Source: Phenylobacterium sp.
GTDB taxonomy: Bacteria > Pseudomonadota > Alphaproteobacteria > Caulobacterales > Caulobacteraceae
Assembly: GCF_030681155.1 (NCBI RefSeq)
Contig: NZ_JAUXXE010000050.1
Location: forward strand, 62,001-126,000
Direction of reading: 5' to 3'
DNA: 64,000 bases
The translations under genes and the position numbers were made by a program. This document shows, piece by piece, positions 53,766 through 63,965 of this stretch. Within the stretch, counting starts at the first letter, position 1, and the number at the start of each line of letters is the position of its first letter. The notes under the pieces were generated by a model. The model did not search any database and was not told the origin of the DNA. It was given only the letters and a program-made list of their open reading frames with translations.

Positions 53766-55301
53766 TTAGCCTAACTGTAGCTTGAGCTTCAGCGCCTGGG
53801 CGAGGGTCTGGGCGCGTTTGGCGGTTTGTTCGCCCAGCAGCATGTCAGACCAACCCTCCTGGGCGCGCAGTATCAGCCGGTCGCCTTCGATCGATAGCGT
53901 CGAGTGACCGAGCAGGCTGGCGTTGCGGCCCGAAAGGTCGCAGCCGAGCCGGATCGCCGAGCCAAGCGCGCGGGCGCGTTGGCGACGTTCGACGGACAGA
54001 ACCTTGGAGACCGTGCCCGGCTCGGGCGTCGCCGGGGCCGACGAGTGTCGGGCGAAGGCGGCGCAGGCCAGGAAGGCGCGCTCAGGGTGGTTCATGCCGG
54101 CGATCGGCGCGCGCAGGACCTGCTCGAAGGCAAGCTCGCCGCGATGATCGGGATGAAGACGCGCGCCGAGATCGGCCAGACGGCAGGCTGCGGCCGTCAG
54201 GGTGGGTTCGCGAGCGCCAAAGACAGGCGGCAGTCGACTGAAGGCCGGGTCCAGCCAGTCGTGGAGCGCCATGCCGAGATCGCAGGACAGCCCGCGAACC
54301 GTGGTCAGGGCCTCGCAACCTTCGATCAGCGGGTCCTGGGCGGCTTCCTCGGGGGGCATAGCCTCAAGCAGCAGCCCTTCGCGCAGCCCATAGGCCGAGA
54401 TCACGATGCGCTCGATGCCGAGGCGTTCGATCAGGGCGTCCAGCACCAGGGCGGAATAGGGCAGGGTGTCAAAGCGCTTCTTCGACAGGCCTTGCATACG
54501 TTCCAGCGAGGCCTTGGACTGCCGGGCGACAAAACGCGCGACATCAACGGCGTCGGAGCGGCTCATCTCGTACTGGTGGGCGACGCGCAGCGGATAGTCA
54601 GCCATCTCCATATGCAGGAGCGCCAAGTTGCGCCAGGCTCCGCCGACGGCGTGGAATTCCCGGGTGCGGAACCGGACGCCGGACTTGTCGATGCGCCCGT
54701 CGATCACCTTGCGCATCTTGTCCACATCGAGCGGTTTGGGCGCCCCGAGCGCGAAGGGGCCGAGCGGCAGGGTGACGCCGTCGCGCGGCGCGCCACCGTC
54801 CAGATGCACAAGTTCTAGACTGGAGCCGCCCATGTCGCCGACCACGCCGGTGGCGTCAGGTTGGCCGGCCAGGACGCCCAGGGCGGCGTAGCGGGCTTCT
54901 TCAACGCCTGACAGAACCCGCAGGCGAAGGCCGGTTTCCAGCTCCACGCGGGCGAGGAAGGCCGGGCCGTCGGAGGCTTCGCGCACGGCGGCGGTGGCGA
55001 CCGCGAAGATGTCGCTGCGGTCCCATCCGCTGAGGGCGGCCCGGAAGCGCCGCAGGGCGAGCAGGGCGGTCTCGATCCCATCGGGCGACAGTCGGCCCGT
55101 CGCAGGCAGGTCGCGGCCGAGGCCCGCAAGGGCCTTTTCGTTGAAGACCGTCCAGATGGCGCGGCCTTCCAGCCGGTAGATCACCAGGCGCACGGAATTG
55201 GAGCCGACGTCGATGACGGCGGTTTGGCGCGAACCTAGGTCCTTGAAAGTTCCAGGACCGGGATCTGGGGCGAGGGCCCGGCTATCCGCGCGGGGCCACA
55301 T
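53766..55301 (-). CDS. ppx: Exopolyphosphatase
   Basis: A 511-residue Ppx/GppA phosphatase that degrades polyphosphate or pppGpp. It has the ASKHA nucleotide-binding segments [18 protein letters not shown] and [16 protein letters not shown], then [17 protein letters not shown] and an HD-like C-terminal helical domain. Its start overlaps the ppk end by 20 bases, so the two are co-translated. Whether it prefers polyphosphate or pppGpp cannot be told; the neighbouring ppk favours polyphosphate. Confidence 0.94.
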   Translation of the reverse strand: MWPRADSRALAPDPGPGTFKDLGSRQTAVIDVGSNSVRLVIYRLEGRAIWTVFNEKALAGLGRDLPATGRLSPDGIETALLALRRFRAALSGWDRSDIFAVATAAVREASDGPAFLARVELETGLRLRVLSGVEEARYAALGVLAGQPDATGVVGDMGGSSLELVHLDGGAPRDGVTLPLGPFALGAPKPLDVDKMRKVIDGRIDKSGVRFRTREFHAVGGAWRNLALLHMEMADYPLRVAHQYEMSRSDAVDVARFVARQSKASLERMQGLSKKRFDTLPYSALVLDALIERLGIERIVISAYGLREGLLLEAMPPEEAAQDPLIEGCEALTTVRGLSCDLGMALHDWLDPAFSRLPPVFGAREPTLTAAACRLADLGARLHPDHRGELAFEQVLRAPIAGMNHPERAFLACAAFARHSSAPATPEPGTVSKVLSVERRQRARALGSAIRLGCDLSGRNASLLGHSTLSIEGDRLILRAQEGWSDMLLGEQTAKRAQTLAQALKLKLQLG

Positions 55302-57501
55302 GATCGATCGCGCGCGGCATGTCCTTCACCTTCTGCCCCCGGCCCGACAGGCTGGGATTGGTCATGAAGTACTCGTGCGCGGAAAAGGCGCCCGGGTGAT
55401 CCCATGATGGATCGCGGGTATAGCGGCCGTCCGCGTCGAGCGTCCAGCTTTGCGCTTCGTCCTTGAGGTTGGCCACCATGATCTGTTGCAGGACCTGCTG
55501 GTGGACAGTGGGGTTCTCGACGGGCGTTAGGCACTCCACGCGACGGTCTAGATTGCGAGGCATCCAGTCTGCCGAGGAGATGAAGACGCGGTTCTCCGCC
55601 GATGGCATGGGCGCGCCGTTGCCGAAGGCCACGATGCGCGCGTGTTCCAGGAACCGGCCGACGATCGACTTGACCCGGATATTCTCCGACAGGCCCGGCA
55701 CGCCGGGACGCAGGCAGCAGATGCCCCGAATGACCAGGTCGATGGAGACCCCGGCCTGACTCGCCTCGTAGAGAGCGTCGATGATGACCGGATCGACCAG
55801 CGAGTTCAGCTTGGCCCAGATCGCGGCGGGCTTGCCGTCATGGGCGTTTTTGACCTCGCGCATGATGTAGGTCAGCAGGTCGGCCTTCATCGTCAGCGGC
55901 GACGGTGACAGCTTTTCCAGGCCGTCAGGACGCGCATAGCCGGTGATGAAGTTGAACAGGCGCGCGCTGTCGCGGCCCATGGCCGGATCGCAGGTGAACA
56001 GCGACAGGTCGGTATAGATCCGCGCGGTGACCGGGTGGTAGTTGCCGGTCCCGAAGTGGCAGTAGGTGCGAAGGGTGTCGCCTTCCTTGCGAACCACCAT
56101 CGATAGCTTGGCGTGGGTCTTGTATTCGACGAAGCCGAAGACGACGTGGACGCCTGCGCGCTCCAGGTCGCGCGCCCATTTCAGGTTCGCCTCTTCGTCG
56201 AAGCGGGCCTTGATCTCGACCAGTGCGGTGACGTTCTTGCCGTTCTCCGCCGCCTCGATCAGGGCCGCGACAATCGGGCTGTCCGACGAGGTCCGGTAGA
56301 GAGTTTGCTTGATCGCCAGGACGTTCGGGTCGCGGGCGGCCTGGCGCAGGAACTGGACCACCACGTCGAAGCTCTCGAACGGGTGGTGGACCAGGATATC
56401 CTTGTCGCGAATGGCCGCGAAGCAGTCGCCGCCATGATCGCGGATACGCTCGGGGAAGCGGGCTTCGAAAGGCTTGAACTTCAGGTCCGGCCGGTTGGCG
56501 GGAATGAGCTGGCTGAGTTCGTCCAGGCCGAGCAGGCCGTCGATGAGGATCAGATCCTCTTCCTTGGCGTGCAGATTTTCGACGATGAAGGTTCGCAGTT
56601 CCTCAGGCATGCCAGCCTCGAGTTCGACCCGCACAACCGAGCCGAGGCGTCGTTGCTTCAACCGAACCTCGAACTCGCGAACCAGGTCCTCGGCTTCTTC
56701 CTCGATCTCGACGTCGCTATCGCGGATCAGGCGGAAAACGCCGCGCGCCTCGACCTCGCTGTCAGGGAAGAGATGGTCGAGGAAGAGCGCCGTCATGCTC
56801 TCAAGGCTGATAAACCGGCGTTCGGGGCGCTTGCGCCGGCTGGGTGCGGCGGGCAGCTCCCAGAAGCGCGCGACTTGCGCTGGGATCGGCACCAGGGCGT
56901 ACATCAGGCGTCCATCTGAAACCCGCTTCAGCTTCAGCACCAGGCAGAAGGCAAGATTGGGGATGAACGGGAATGGGTGCGCCGGATCGATGGCGAGCGG
57001 GGTCAGCACCGGGAAGACTCGAGTGATGTAGGTCGCCTCAAGAGCCTGCTTCTCGGTTGGCGTGACCTGGCCCGAGTTGACGACGGTAAGGCCTTCGCCA
57101 GCGAGTTCTTCGCGCAGTCGACGCCACTGTGCCTGCTGGTCGGCCATAAGGTTGGCCGCCTCGGCGTTGACGCGCACGAGTTGCTCGATCGGGGTCAGCC
57201 CGTCCTGGGAGACCACCCGAAGGTTCTCGCGCGCCTGGGCCTTCAGGCCGGCTACGCGGACCATGTAGAATTCATCGAGGTTGTTGGCCGAGATCGACAG
57301 GAACCGCAGCCGCTCCAACAGCGGGTGGCGCGGGTTCTTGCTCTCGTCCAGCACGCGCTCATTGAAGGCGAGCCAGGAGATTTCCCGGTTGAAGAAGCGC
57401 TCGGGCGAGCCGACCAACTCGGAGTCCAGCGCCAGGGGCGCTTCGTCGGCGGGCCGCGGGGCAGGGGCGGCGTAGGTCATGGATTCAGCGTCCGTAGGCA
57501 T
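55282..57501 (-). CDS. ppk: Polyphosphate kinase (PPK1)
   Basis: A 739-residue PPK1 that makes inorganic polyphosphate from ATP. The N-terminal domain has [18 protein letters not shown], and [19 protein letters not shown] is diagnostic. The catalytic phospholipase-D-like region has [39 protein letters not shown] (catalytic His in the K-T-H-A-K segment) and [22 protein letters not shown]. The ATG at 57501 is used; a TTG at 57519 and an ATG at 57480 are alternatives. It lies between hdaA and ppx. Confidence 0.95.
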   Translation of the reverse strand: MPTDAESMTYAAPAPRPADEAPLALDSELVGSPERFFNREISWLAFNERVLDESKNPRHPLLERLRFLSISANNLDEFYMVRVAGLKAQARENLRVVSQDGLTPIEQLVRVNAEAANLMADQQAQWRRLREELAGEGLTVVNSGQVTPTEKQALEATYITRVFPVLTPLAIDPAHPFPFIPNLAFCLVLKLKRVSDGRLMYALVPIPAQVARFWELPAAPSRRKRPERRFISLESMTALFLDHLFPDSEVEARGVFRLIRDSDVEIEEEAEDLVREFEVRLKQRRLGSVVRVELEAGMPEELRTFIVENLHAKEEDLILIDGLLGLDELSQLIPANRPDLKFKPFEARFPERIRDHGGDCFAAIRDKDILVHHPFESFDVVVQFLRQAARDPNVLAIKQTLYRTSSDSPIVAALIEAAENGKNVTALVEIKARFDEEANLKWARDLERAGVHVVFGFVEYKTHAKLSMVVRKEGDTLRTYCHFGTGNYHPVTARIYTDLSLFTCDPAMGRDSARLFNFITGYARPDGLEKLSPSPLTMKADLLTYIMREVKNAHDGKPAAIWAKLNSLVDPVIIDALYEASQAGVSIDLVIRGICCLRPGVPGLSENIRVKSIVGRFLEHARIVAFGNGAPMPSAENRVFISSADWMPRNLDRRVECLTPVENPTVHQQVLQQIMVANLKDEAQSWTLDADGRYTRDPSWDHPGAFSAHEYFMTNPSLSGRGQKVKDMPRAIDHVAPRG

Positions 57502-57537
57502 GGGTTGGTTCTGACCCAACCCGAAATGTGCCGCAAG

Positions 57538-58212
57538 TCATCCATCGAAAAGGTCAAGATTCTCGCTATCATCTTCAAGAATCTGTCGCGCAAGTATGCG
57601 CGAAATGGGGCGTTGTTCATCGTCGGCGGCTTCGTCCAGCCGTTTTACGATCTCGCGAGCATAGGGGATCGACCTCTCCATGCGGCGCAACAGGTAGGGA
57701 TAGACCTCTTTCGGTGCGCGAATGCTCCGCTCGCGGAAGAATTTCTTGAGCACGCCCTCCAGGACTTCGTCGTCCGGTTCCTCGATCTCGGCCACCAGCA
57801 GGGCGTTGAGCCGCGAGCGCAGGTCCGGCAATTCGGCGCGCCAGGCGGCCGGCGCCTCACGCGCCGTCAGCAGCAGGCCGCCGCCCTCGCGCGCGGCCAT
57901 GTTGATCAGGTGAAAGAGGGCTTCGTCATCGACCCCTTGGTCGACGTCTTCCATCAGGACGGGTCGACCCGCCGCTGCGGTGATATCGGGCGAGGTTCGA
58001 TCAAGGATGATCGCGCCAGAGCGCGCGGCCCACTCGCGCGCCAGATGGGTTTTGCCGCTGCCGATTGGTCCGAACAGCGCCAGAGCGCCGCCGGGCCAGT
58101 TCGGCCAAAGATCCAGCGCGGCGATCGCCTGGGCGTTGGACGGGCCCTTGACGAAATCCCGGCGCGCGAAGGAGACAGGACGCCGGAGTTCCAGGCGCAA
58201 TTGCCTTGTCAT
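57538..58212 (-). CDS. hdaA: Regulatory inactivation of DnaA protein HdaA
   Basis: A 224-residue AAA+ protein related to DnaA domain III. In Caulobacter HdaA, with the beta clamp, drives DnaA-ATP hydrolysis to stop re-initiation. It has QLRLELRRPVSFARRDFVKGPSNAQAIAALD at the N-terminus, where a Q-L-x-L clamp-binding motif sits, then Walker A GPIGSGKTHL and Walker B VLMEDVDQG, and helical lid residues to the end. The ATG at 58212 gives MTRQLRLEL. ppk begins 36 bases after the stop on the same strand. Confidence 0.93.
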   Translation of the reverse strand: MTRQLRLELRRPVSFARRDFVKGPSNAQAIAALDLWPNWPGGALALFGPIGSGKTHLAREWAARSGAIILDRTSPDITAAAGRPVLMEDVDQGVDDEALFHLINMAAREGGGLLLTAREAPAAWRAELPDLRSRLNALLVAEIEEPDDEVLEGVLKKFFRERSIRAPKEVYPYLLRRMERSIPYAREIVKRLDEAADDEQRPISRILARQILEDDSENLDLFDG

Positions 58213-58528
58213 GCGTCTGGTCCAACCAACTGAAACACGAGAGCAGTTTACCAAGCCGCCGCCGGCCGGTCGATGTATTGGCGGCCGGGGCTTGGGGATG
58301 ACTTGCCGAAACCGAGGACAACTTGGCGCTCATCCCCTTTTGGGCGCCACAAGCATCTGGAGGTCCCGCTGCGTCGCTGTTCATCTCACCGCAATATGGC
58401 CCGCGCGGTAACGCGACAGGGGAGAGTTAGCCGGGGTGCGAATGGACATCGGTCAAGACGATCATGGCCACCTGAGCACCCCCGAGGATCGGTTGAAACT
58501 GTCGATGGCCAAGCAGTAGGGCTGCGCC
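58213..58528. other. 316-base spacer upstream of hdaA
   Basis: Lies between the end of an acyl-CoA dehydrogenase gene and the start of hdaA, both on the minus strand, so it should hold the hdaA promoter. The notable structure is an 8-base inverted repeat GGGGATGA (58294) / TCATCCCC (58330) with a T-run (58338-58341) on the plus strand, overlapped by TGGCGC/GCGCCA. A 25-codon plus-strand frame at 58442-58519 has no supported start site. I see no tRNA or other RNA gene. Confidence 0.5.
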
Positions 58529-59719
58529 CTACTTGTTCTGGGTCGTGTCAGGCAATCCAAGTATCCGCTTGGAGATGATGTTGTTCTGAATTTCGGACGA
58601 ACCGCCGGCGATAGTCGAAGACTTGATCCGCAGATAGGCGCGACCGGCGGCGCGCTCCTGCGGGCTGAACGCCTCGCCCACCCAGCCGAGACCGTTCAAG
58701 CCCATGGCCTCGATCGTCATCTCGCAGTGATCGGTGTTGATGCGCGAGTTGGCGTTTTTCATGATCGAGGTCGCGGCGCTCGGACCGTTCTGGTTCCGCG
58801 CGTCCTCGGCCACCCGCTGGGTGGTGAGGGCGTAGGCCTTGGCGTCCATCTCCTGCTGGATCAGCCGGGCGCGGAAATCGGGATCGGCGAGTTCACCGTT
58901 CTGATTCTGCCCGAAGTAGTCGATCGCCGCTGTGCGCAGCGCTGCCGGATCGGTCCGGCCTGGTCCGCCGGTTCCGCCCGACAGCCCGTTCCGCTCATGC
59001 TGCAGCAACCGCTTGCCGACCGTCCATCCGCCGTTCAGCGGCCCGACCAGGTTTTCCTTGGGCACCTGGACATCAGTAAAGAATGTTTCGCAGAAGGGCG
59101 AGGAGCCGGAGATCAGCAGGATCGGCCGCGTCTCGACGCCTGGGCTGCGCATGTCGATCAGGAGGAAGCTGATGCCTTCGTGCTTGCGGGTCGGATCGGT
59201 GCGGACCAGGCAGAAGCACCAGTCGGCGTACTGGGCGCCGCTTGTCCAGATTTTTGAGCCGCTGACCAGGAAGTGATCGCCCATATCGACCGCCTTCGTT
59301 TGCAACGAGGCGAGGTCGGAGCCGGAGCCTGGCTCGGAGTATCCCTGGCACCAACGCAGCTCGCCGCGCGCGATCGGCGGAATGTGGCGCTGTTTCTGCT
59401 CCTCGTTCCCATATTCCAGCAGGGTCGGGCCGAACATCATTACGCCCATGCCGCCGATGGGATTCCACGCTCCGAGTCGCCCCATTTCTTCGCGCAGGAC
59501 GCGGGCCTGGCTTGGGTTCAGACCGCCGCCGCCATAGGCCGCCGGCCAGGTGGGAACGCCCCACCCCTTGGCGCCCATGCGCTGCTTCCAGAGTTTGTAG
59601 TCGCCCTCTTCAGGCGTTGGAGCCTCGGCGTTCATCAGGCCGCCCTGGCCGTTCAGCGACGGTGGGAAGTTCGCTTCGAGCCAGGCGCGTGCGTCCTGCC
59701 GGAATGCTTCGGCGTCCAT
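58529..59719 (-). CDS. Acyl-CoA dehydrogenase (FadE-like)
   Basis: A 396-residue acyl-CoA dehydrogenase. It has the N-terminal helical domain with GWGVPTWPAAYGGGGLNPSQARVLREEMGRLG, the middle domain CQGYSEPGSGSDLASLQTKAV (flavin/substrate loop) and KIWTSGAQYADWCFCLVRTD, and the C-terminal domain with a GGSSEIQNNIISKRILGLP end, typical for these enzymes. The start is an ATG at 59719. It is alone here and not clearly in an operon with bpt (83-base spacer). Its substrate is unknown; the long N-terminal stretch is usual for medium/long-chain or steroid-type enzymes. Confidence 0.94.
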   Translation of the reverse strand: MDAEAFRQDARAWLEANFPPSLNGQGGLMNAEAPTPEEGDYKLWKQRMGAKGWGVPTWPAAYGGGGLNPSQARVLREEMGRLGAWNPIGGMGVMMFGPTLLEYGNEEQKQRHIPPIARGELRWCQGYSEPGSGSDLASLQTKAVDMGDHFLVSGSKIWTSGAQYADWCFCLVRTDPTRKHEGISFLLIDMRSPGVETRPILLISGSSPFCETFFTDVQVPKENLVGPLNGGWTVGKRLLQHERNGLSGGTGGPGRTDPAALRTAAIDYFGQNQNGELADPDFRARLIQQEMDAKAYALTTQRVAEDARNQNGPSAATSIMKNANSRINTDHCEMTIEAMGLNGLGWVGEAFSPQERAAGRAYLRIKSSTIAGGSSEIQNNIISKRILGLPDTTQNK

Positions 59720-59802
59720 GGTGGTCTCCCTGGCGAAGCTCTGATGGCTCCGTGGGAGACATGTGAGAACCGGCGAGGCCGGCTGTCAACGACGCGGTAT
59801 GG

Positions 59803-60567
59803 TCAGGTCTCGACAGGGCGGACGCGGTCGCGGGCCGACATTAGCGACCAACCCTCGGGCCGCAGGAGTTCGATAGGCGAGAAGCGGACCTTGTAGTCCA
59901 TCTTCTCAGAGCCCCGGACCCAGTAGCCCAGATAGACGTAGGGGATTTCGGTGAGACAGGCCTGGACCACGTGGTCGAGGATCACGAATGAGCCGAGGCT
60001 GCGCTTGCCCATGGTGGGATCGTAGAACGAATAGACGAGGCTCAGACCGTCGCTCATTAGGTCGACGAGCGCGCAGGCGATCAGATCACCGGGGCCGCCA
60101 TCCTGGGACCGCAGGCGATACTCGATGATGTGGGTGCGGACCGCGGTGTCCTCGACCATGGCGACATAATCGGGCCAGGTCATCTCGGCCATGCCCCCAT
60201 CGGCGTGGCGGGTCAGCAGGTAGCGGCGGAGCAGGTCGAACTGCTCCATCGTGGCCTCGGCCTCGACCAGATGGCGTTCGAGGTCGTCGTTGCGCGCAAG
60301 GACCCGTCGCTCCGAGCGCGAGAAAGCGTAGTCCTTGGCCGGAATGCGAGCCGAGACGCAGGCCGAGCAGCTCTCGCAGGCTGGGCGATAGGCTATGTTC
60401 TGGGAGCGCCGGAAACCCACCTGGGTCAGGCTGTCATTGACGTTGGCGCCGTCCGAGAGCGGTAGATGGGCGAAAACCTTCCGCTCGTGCCGATCCGGAA
60501 GGTACGGGCACGGGCTCGGCGCCGTCAGGAAGAACCTGAGTTGTCGTGTCGGAAAGTGCTGCGTCAC
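59803..60567 (-). CDS. bpt: Aspartate/glutamate leucyltransferase
   Basis: A 254-residue N-end-rule transferase that adds leucine to N-terminal Asp/Glu for ClpAPS degradation (Bpt; related to eukaryotic ATE1). The N-terminal part has RFFLTAPSPCPYLPDRHERKVFAHL, then ACESCSACVSARI, the conserved cysteine region, and the C-terminal GNAT-like part has SLVYSFYDPTMGKRSLGSFVILD and YVYLGYWVRGSEKMDYKVRF. The start is GTG at 60567. Bpt prefers N-terminal Asp/Glu; an arginyltransferase function cannot be excluded by sequence alone. Confidence 0.94.
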   Translation of the reverse strand: MTQHFPTRQLRFFLTAPSPCPYLPDRHERKVFAHLPLSDGANVNDSLTQVGFRRSQNIAYRPACESCSACVSARIPAKDYAFSRSERRVLARNDDLERHLVEAEATMEQFDLLRRYLLTRHADGGMAEMTWPDYVAMVEDTAVRTHIIEYRLRSQDGGPGDLIACALVDLMSDGLSLVYSFYDPTMGKRSLGSFVILDHVVQACLTEIPYVYLGYWVRGSEKMDYKVRFSPIELLRPEGWSLMSARDRVRPVET

Positions 60568-60663
60568 GGACTTGCGATCGCTTTCGAACCACTGCGCCTG
60601 GGGAGATTAGGCGTCATCGAAAGCTCAGGCGCAAGGTCCCAAAATGTCAGCACCCGGCTTCCG

Positions 60664-61569
60664 TCACTGCAACCCGTGGTTTGGCGGCAGAACAGGCGCC
60701 TCCCGCAGAAGAACGATGGCGATGCGGCGATTACCGGCGAGCGTCGGATCATCCGGGTAGAGCGGCTCTGAATTGGCCTTGCCGGACACCTGATAGACGC
60801 GGTCCGGGTCGACGCCGGCTGATTGCAGCACGCGGCGCGAGGCATCGGCCCGCGCGGCCGACAACTGCCAGTCGCCATCGGGCTTGGCGCCATCCACTGA
60901 GGCGTTGGTGTGGCCCGCGATGCTGATCCGATTCGGCAGCTGGTTCACGATCTTGGCCACGGCGCGCAACAGCAACTTGGCGCGGTCGTTGGGCTCGGCG
61001 CGGCCGGTGGCGAACATCGAGCGGCCTTCCTGATCCACGAGCTGAATGCGCAGGCCTTCCGGCGTCTGGTCGATGAGGATGTTTTTCGAAAGCTCGGCGA
61101 GTTCCGGCATGTCCTGCAGCGCTTGGCGCAGAGACTGTGCGGCGGAGGCGAAGGCGGCCTGTTCGCGTTGAAGGATCGCCTCGCGCAGGGCCTCAGTGGA
61201 GGCTTCCGGAGACATTTCCTTGGCGGCGTCCTGCTGGGACCCGTCGTTCGGATTGGGCGATTCCGGGGCCATCTGTTCGATGATCGCCTGTGATCCGGCG
61301 CCTTGCGCGCCATCTTCGCCCAGGGCGGTGCCGCCCAGGATCCCGCCGGAGCCGGAAGTGGATTCGGAGATGCTGGCCGGGGCGAAATAGTCGGCGATGC
61401 CGCGCTTCTGCTCCGGGCTGGTGGTGTTGATCAGCCACATCAAGAGGAAGAAGGCCATCATCGCGGTGACGAAGTCGGCATAAGCCACCTTCCAGGCGCC
61501 GCCATGGTGAGCGTGCCCTCCGGCCTTCTTGACCTTCTTGATCAGGATAGGCGCTTCGCCCATCGCCAT
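60664..61569 (-). CDS. motB: Flagellar motor protein MotB
   Basis: A 301-residue stator protein. A short cytoplasmic N-terminus and one membrane helix carry Asp32 in VAYADFVTAMMAFFLLMW, the proton-path residue at the same number as in E. coli MotB. A plug/linker region follows (SSTSG-type Ser/Gly stretch), then an OmpA-like peptidoglycan-binding domain (ISIAGHTNASVDG, LSAARADASRRVL, NRRIAIVLL). The ATG at 61569 is used; an ATG at 61563 is possible. motA is not adjacent, which is common in Caulobacterales. Confidence 0.94.
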   Translation of the reverse strand: MAMGEAPILIKKVKKAGGHAHHGGAWKVAYADFVTAMMAFFLLMWLINTTSPEQKRGIADYFAPASISESTSGSGGILGGTALGEDGAQGAGSQAIIEQMAPESPNPNDGSQQDAAKEMSPEASTEALREAILQREQAAFASAAQSLRQALQDMPELAELSKNILIDQTPEGLRIQLVDQEGRSMFATGRAEPNDRAKLLLRAVAKIVNQLPNRISIAGHTNASVDGAKPDGDWQLSAARADASRRVLQSAGVDPDRVYQVSGKANSEPLYPDDPTLAGNRRIAIVLLREAPVLPPNHGLQ

Positions 61570-61652
61570 GTTCAAACCCCGTCCGCCCGATTCCAGCGCA
61601 GATTGGCGCGGGGCCCGTTAAGATGACGTTGAGTTGAGAGAAGGACGTGCGG

Positions 61653-62507
61653 ATGAGAGTCGCTTTCGTGGGCCTGGGCGTGATGGGCTTTCCCATGGCC
61701 GGTCACCTGGCCAAGGCCGGCCACGACGTCTCGGTGTTCAATCGTAGCCCGGAGAAGGCGCAGCGCTGGGCCGCGGCATACGGTGGGCGAGCGTGTGGGA
61801 CTGCGGCGCAAGCGGCCGAAGCTGCTGAGATCGTCTTCCTGTGCGTCGGCAACGACGACGACGTGCGTGGCGTGGTCGCGGACATTCTGTCGGCGATGGC
61901 TGCGGGCGGCGTCGTTGTGGACCACACCACTACATCGGCCAAGGTTGCGCGTGAAATGGCGGCCTTGGCGGGCGAGGGCGGCCGTTGGTTCGTCGACGCC
62001 CCGGTCTCCGGCGGCCAGGCGGGCGCGGAGAATGGTCAGTTGACCGTGATGTGCGGCGGCGAGACAGGCGCCTATGCTCGCGCCGAGCCGGTGATCGCCG
62101 CCTTCGCCAAGGCCTCGCGACTGATGGGCGGGCCGGGCGCGGGCCAGCTGACCAAGATGGTCAACCAGATCTGCATCGCTGGGATCGTCCAGGGCCTGGC
62201 CGAAGGCATGCACTTCGCCAGGCGCGCCGGGCTTGATCCCCTGGAGGTGGCGGCGGCGATCTCGAAAGGCGCGGCGCAGTCCTGGCAGATGGACAATCGC
62301 TGGGGAACGATGGCGCAGGGCGAGTTCGACTTCGGCTTCGCCGTCGACTGGATGCGCAAGGATCTCGGCCTCGTGCTCGACGAGGCGCAGAGCAATGGCG
62401 CCAAGCTGGACATGACCGCCCTGGTGGACGGCTACTACGCCGAGGTCCAGGCGATGGGCGGGAACCGCTGGGACACTTCGAGCCTGGTGGCGCGGTTGGA
62501 GAAATAG
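61653..62507 (+). CDS. NAD(P)-dependent 3-hydroxyisobutyrate dehydrogenase-like protein
   Basis: A 284-residue beta-hydroxyacid dehydrogenase. N-terminal Rossmann motif VAFVGLGVMGFPMAGHLAKAGHDVSVFNRSPEK, substrate-binding DAPVSGGQAGAENGQLTVMCGG, and the catalytic-Lys region GAGQLTKMVNQ match the family. It oxidises small hydroxy acids, for example 3-hydroxyisobutyrate or tartronate semialdehyde relatives; the substrate is not fixed. The ATG at 61653 is 7 bases after AGAAGGA. It is divergent from motB. Confidence 0.93.
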   Translation: MRVAFVGLGVMGFPMAGHLAKAGHDVSVFNRSPEKAQRWAAAYGGRACGTAAQAAEAAEIVFLCVGNDDDVRGVVADILSAMAAGGVVVDHTTTSAKVAREMAALAGEGGRWFVDAPVSGGQAGAENGQLTVMCGGETGAYARAEPVIAAFAKASRLMGGPGAGQLTKMVNQICIAGIVQGLAEGMHFARRAGLDPLEVAAAISKGAAQSWQMDNRWGTMAQGEFDFGFAVDWMRKDLGLVLDEAQSNGAKLDMTALVDGYYAEVQAMGGNRWDTSSLVARLEK

Positions 62508-62568
62508 CCCCCGCCATCTCGTCGTCCTCCCGGCTCGCGACGCGCGGTCTGAAGGATGACGTCTTGGG

Positions 62569-62958
62569 CTATATCGCGGTCAGTCGCGGCAGCACCTGAC
62601 GCTCCAGCAGCGGTGCGAAGCGGACGCTGGGCGGAGATTGCGGGTCGATCCAGAGCAGTTCTTCGATCTCGGCCTTGGCGATCGCGTCGCCAGCGACGAC
62701 CGCCAGATAGATCGCCCCATAGACACGGGTGTCGGGCTCGTTGGCGGCCGGGGCGTCGAATGTGCCGAGGTGATCGGCGGTGATCAGGTCGCAGCCGATC
62801 TCCTCGCCCAGTTCTCGCGAAAGGGCGGCGATGTCGCTTTCGCCAGCCTCCCGCTTGCCTCCCGGCAGCATGAAGGCGGTCGTGCCGCGCTTGCGGACGG
62901 TCAGGACGCGGCCGCCGACGTCACGAATGACCCCGGCGACGATCTCTACGGCTTTCAC
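62569..62958 (-). CDS. Nudix hydrolase
   Basis: A 129-residue Nudix hydrolase that cleaves a nucleoside diphosphate linked to another group. The Nudix box is complete: Gly34, five residues, Glu40, seven residues, R48-E49-x-x-E52-E53-x-G55, in GGKREAGESDIAALSRELGEEIG. This matches the family consensus GX5EX7REUXEEXGU. The substrate is not known. Its GTG start overlaps the hemB stop (GTGA), so the two are coupled. Confidence 0.93.
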   Translation of the reverse strand: MKAVEIVAGVIRDVGGRVLTVRKRGTTAFMLPGGKREAGESDIAALSRELGEEIGCDLITADHLGTFDAPAANEPDTRVYGAIYLAVVAGDAIAKAEIEELLWIDPQSPPSVRFAPLLERQVLPRLTAI

Positions 62959-63965
62959 GCGCCCAGCATTTTCGCCGCGCGTGGCGCGAAGTAGGTGATG
63001 ACGCCGGACGCCCCGGCGCGCTTGAAGGCGCCTAGGCTTTCGAGAATGGCCCGCTCCTCGTCGATCCAGCCGTTCTGGGCCGCGGCCATGATCATTGCGT
63101 ACTCGCCCGACACCTGGAACGCGAAGGTCGGCATCTGGAAGGCCTCGACCACGCGGCTAACGATGTCGAGATAGGGCATGCCTGGCTTGACCATGACCAT
63201 GTCGGCGCCCTCGGCGATGTCGAGGGCGACCTCGCGCAGGGCCTCTTCGGTGTTGGCCGAGTCCATCTGGTAGGTTTTCTTGTCGATCGGCGCGCCGCCG
63301 GTGCCGAGCTTTCCCGAGCCGATCGCATCACGATAGGGACCATAGAAGGCCGAGGCGAACTTGGCGGCGTAGGACATGATCATCGTGTCTTGCAGGCCGG
63401 CGCCTTCAAGCGCGGTGCGCAGGGCGGCGCAGCGGCCGTCCATCATGTCGGAGGGGGCCAGGATATCGCAGCCGGCCTGGGCCTGGATCAGGCCCTGTTC
63501 CACCAGGCGCTCGATCGTCGGATCGTTGGCGATCTTGCCGTTTTCGATGACACCGTCGTGGCCGTGATCGGTGAAGGGGTCGAGCGCGACGTCGCACATG
63601 ATCCCAACCTCGGGGGCCGCGTCCTTCATGGCCTTGATCGCGTTGGCGATGACCCCGTTCGGGTCGGCGGCCTGGGAGCCGAGCGCGTCCTTCTTGGAGC
63701 CGTCGATATGCGGGAAGATGGCGATGGCCGGGATGCCCAGCTTGCGAGCCTCGACGGCGGCCTTGGCGCATTCCTTGACTGACAGGCGCGCGACGCCGGG
63801 CATCGAAGCCACGGGAACCTCGCCATCGCCCTCGTGGACAACCATCGACCAGATCAGGTCGGCCGGGGTCAGGACGCTTTCCCGGACCATGCGGCGGATC
63901 CAGTCAGCCTGGCGCAGACGGCGAAGGCGGAGGGCGGGGTAGGCGGCGAGGGGGGCAGGGCTCAT
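62955..63965 (-). CDS. hemB: Delta-aminolevulinic acid dehydratase (porphobilinogen synthase)
   Basis: A 336-residue HemB that joins two 5-aminolevulinates in haem synthesis. It begins PALRLRRLRQADWIRRMVRE and has IPAIAIFPHID, MCDVALDPFTDHGHDG (the metal-binding region here lacks the Cys triad of zinc enzymes and looks like the Asp-rich type), IMSYAAKFASAFYGP with one active Lys and MVKPGMPYLD with the Schiff-base Lys. Start ATG at 63965. Upstream only 35 bases remain, so its promoter is cut by the window edge. Confidence 0.96.
   Translation of the reverse strand: MSPAPLAAYPALRLRRLRQADWIRRMVRESVLTPADLIWSMVVHEGDGEVPVASMPGVARLSVKECAKAAVEARKLGIPAIAIFPHIDGSKKDALGSQAADPNGVIANAIKAMKDAAPEVGIMCDVALDPFTDHGHDGVIENGKIANDPTIERLVEQGLIQAQAGCDILAPSDMMDGRCAALRTALEGAGLQDTMIMSYAAKFASAFYGPYRDAIGSGKLGTGGAPIDKKTYQMDSANTEEALREVALDIAEGADMVMVKPGMPYLDIVSRVVEAFQMPTFAFQVSGEYAMIMAAAQNGWIDEERAILESLGAFKRAGASGVITYFAPRAAKMLGA

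Noticed and set aside
58442..58519. 25-codon plus-strand frame in the hdaA spacer
   Set aside because: No Shine-Dalgarno at useful spacing and no partner; chance frames of this length are common.
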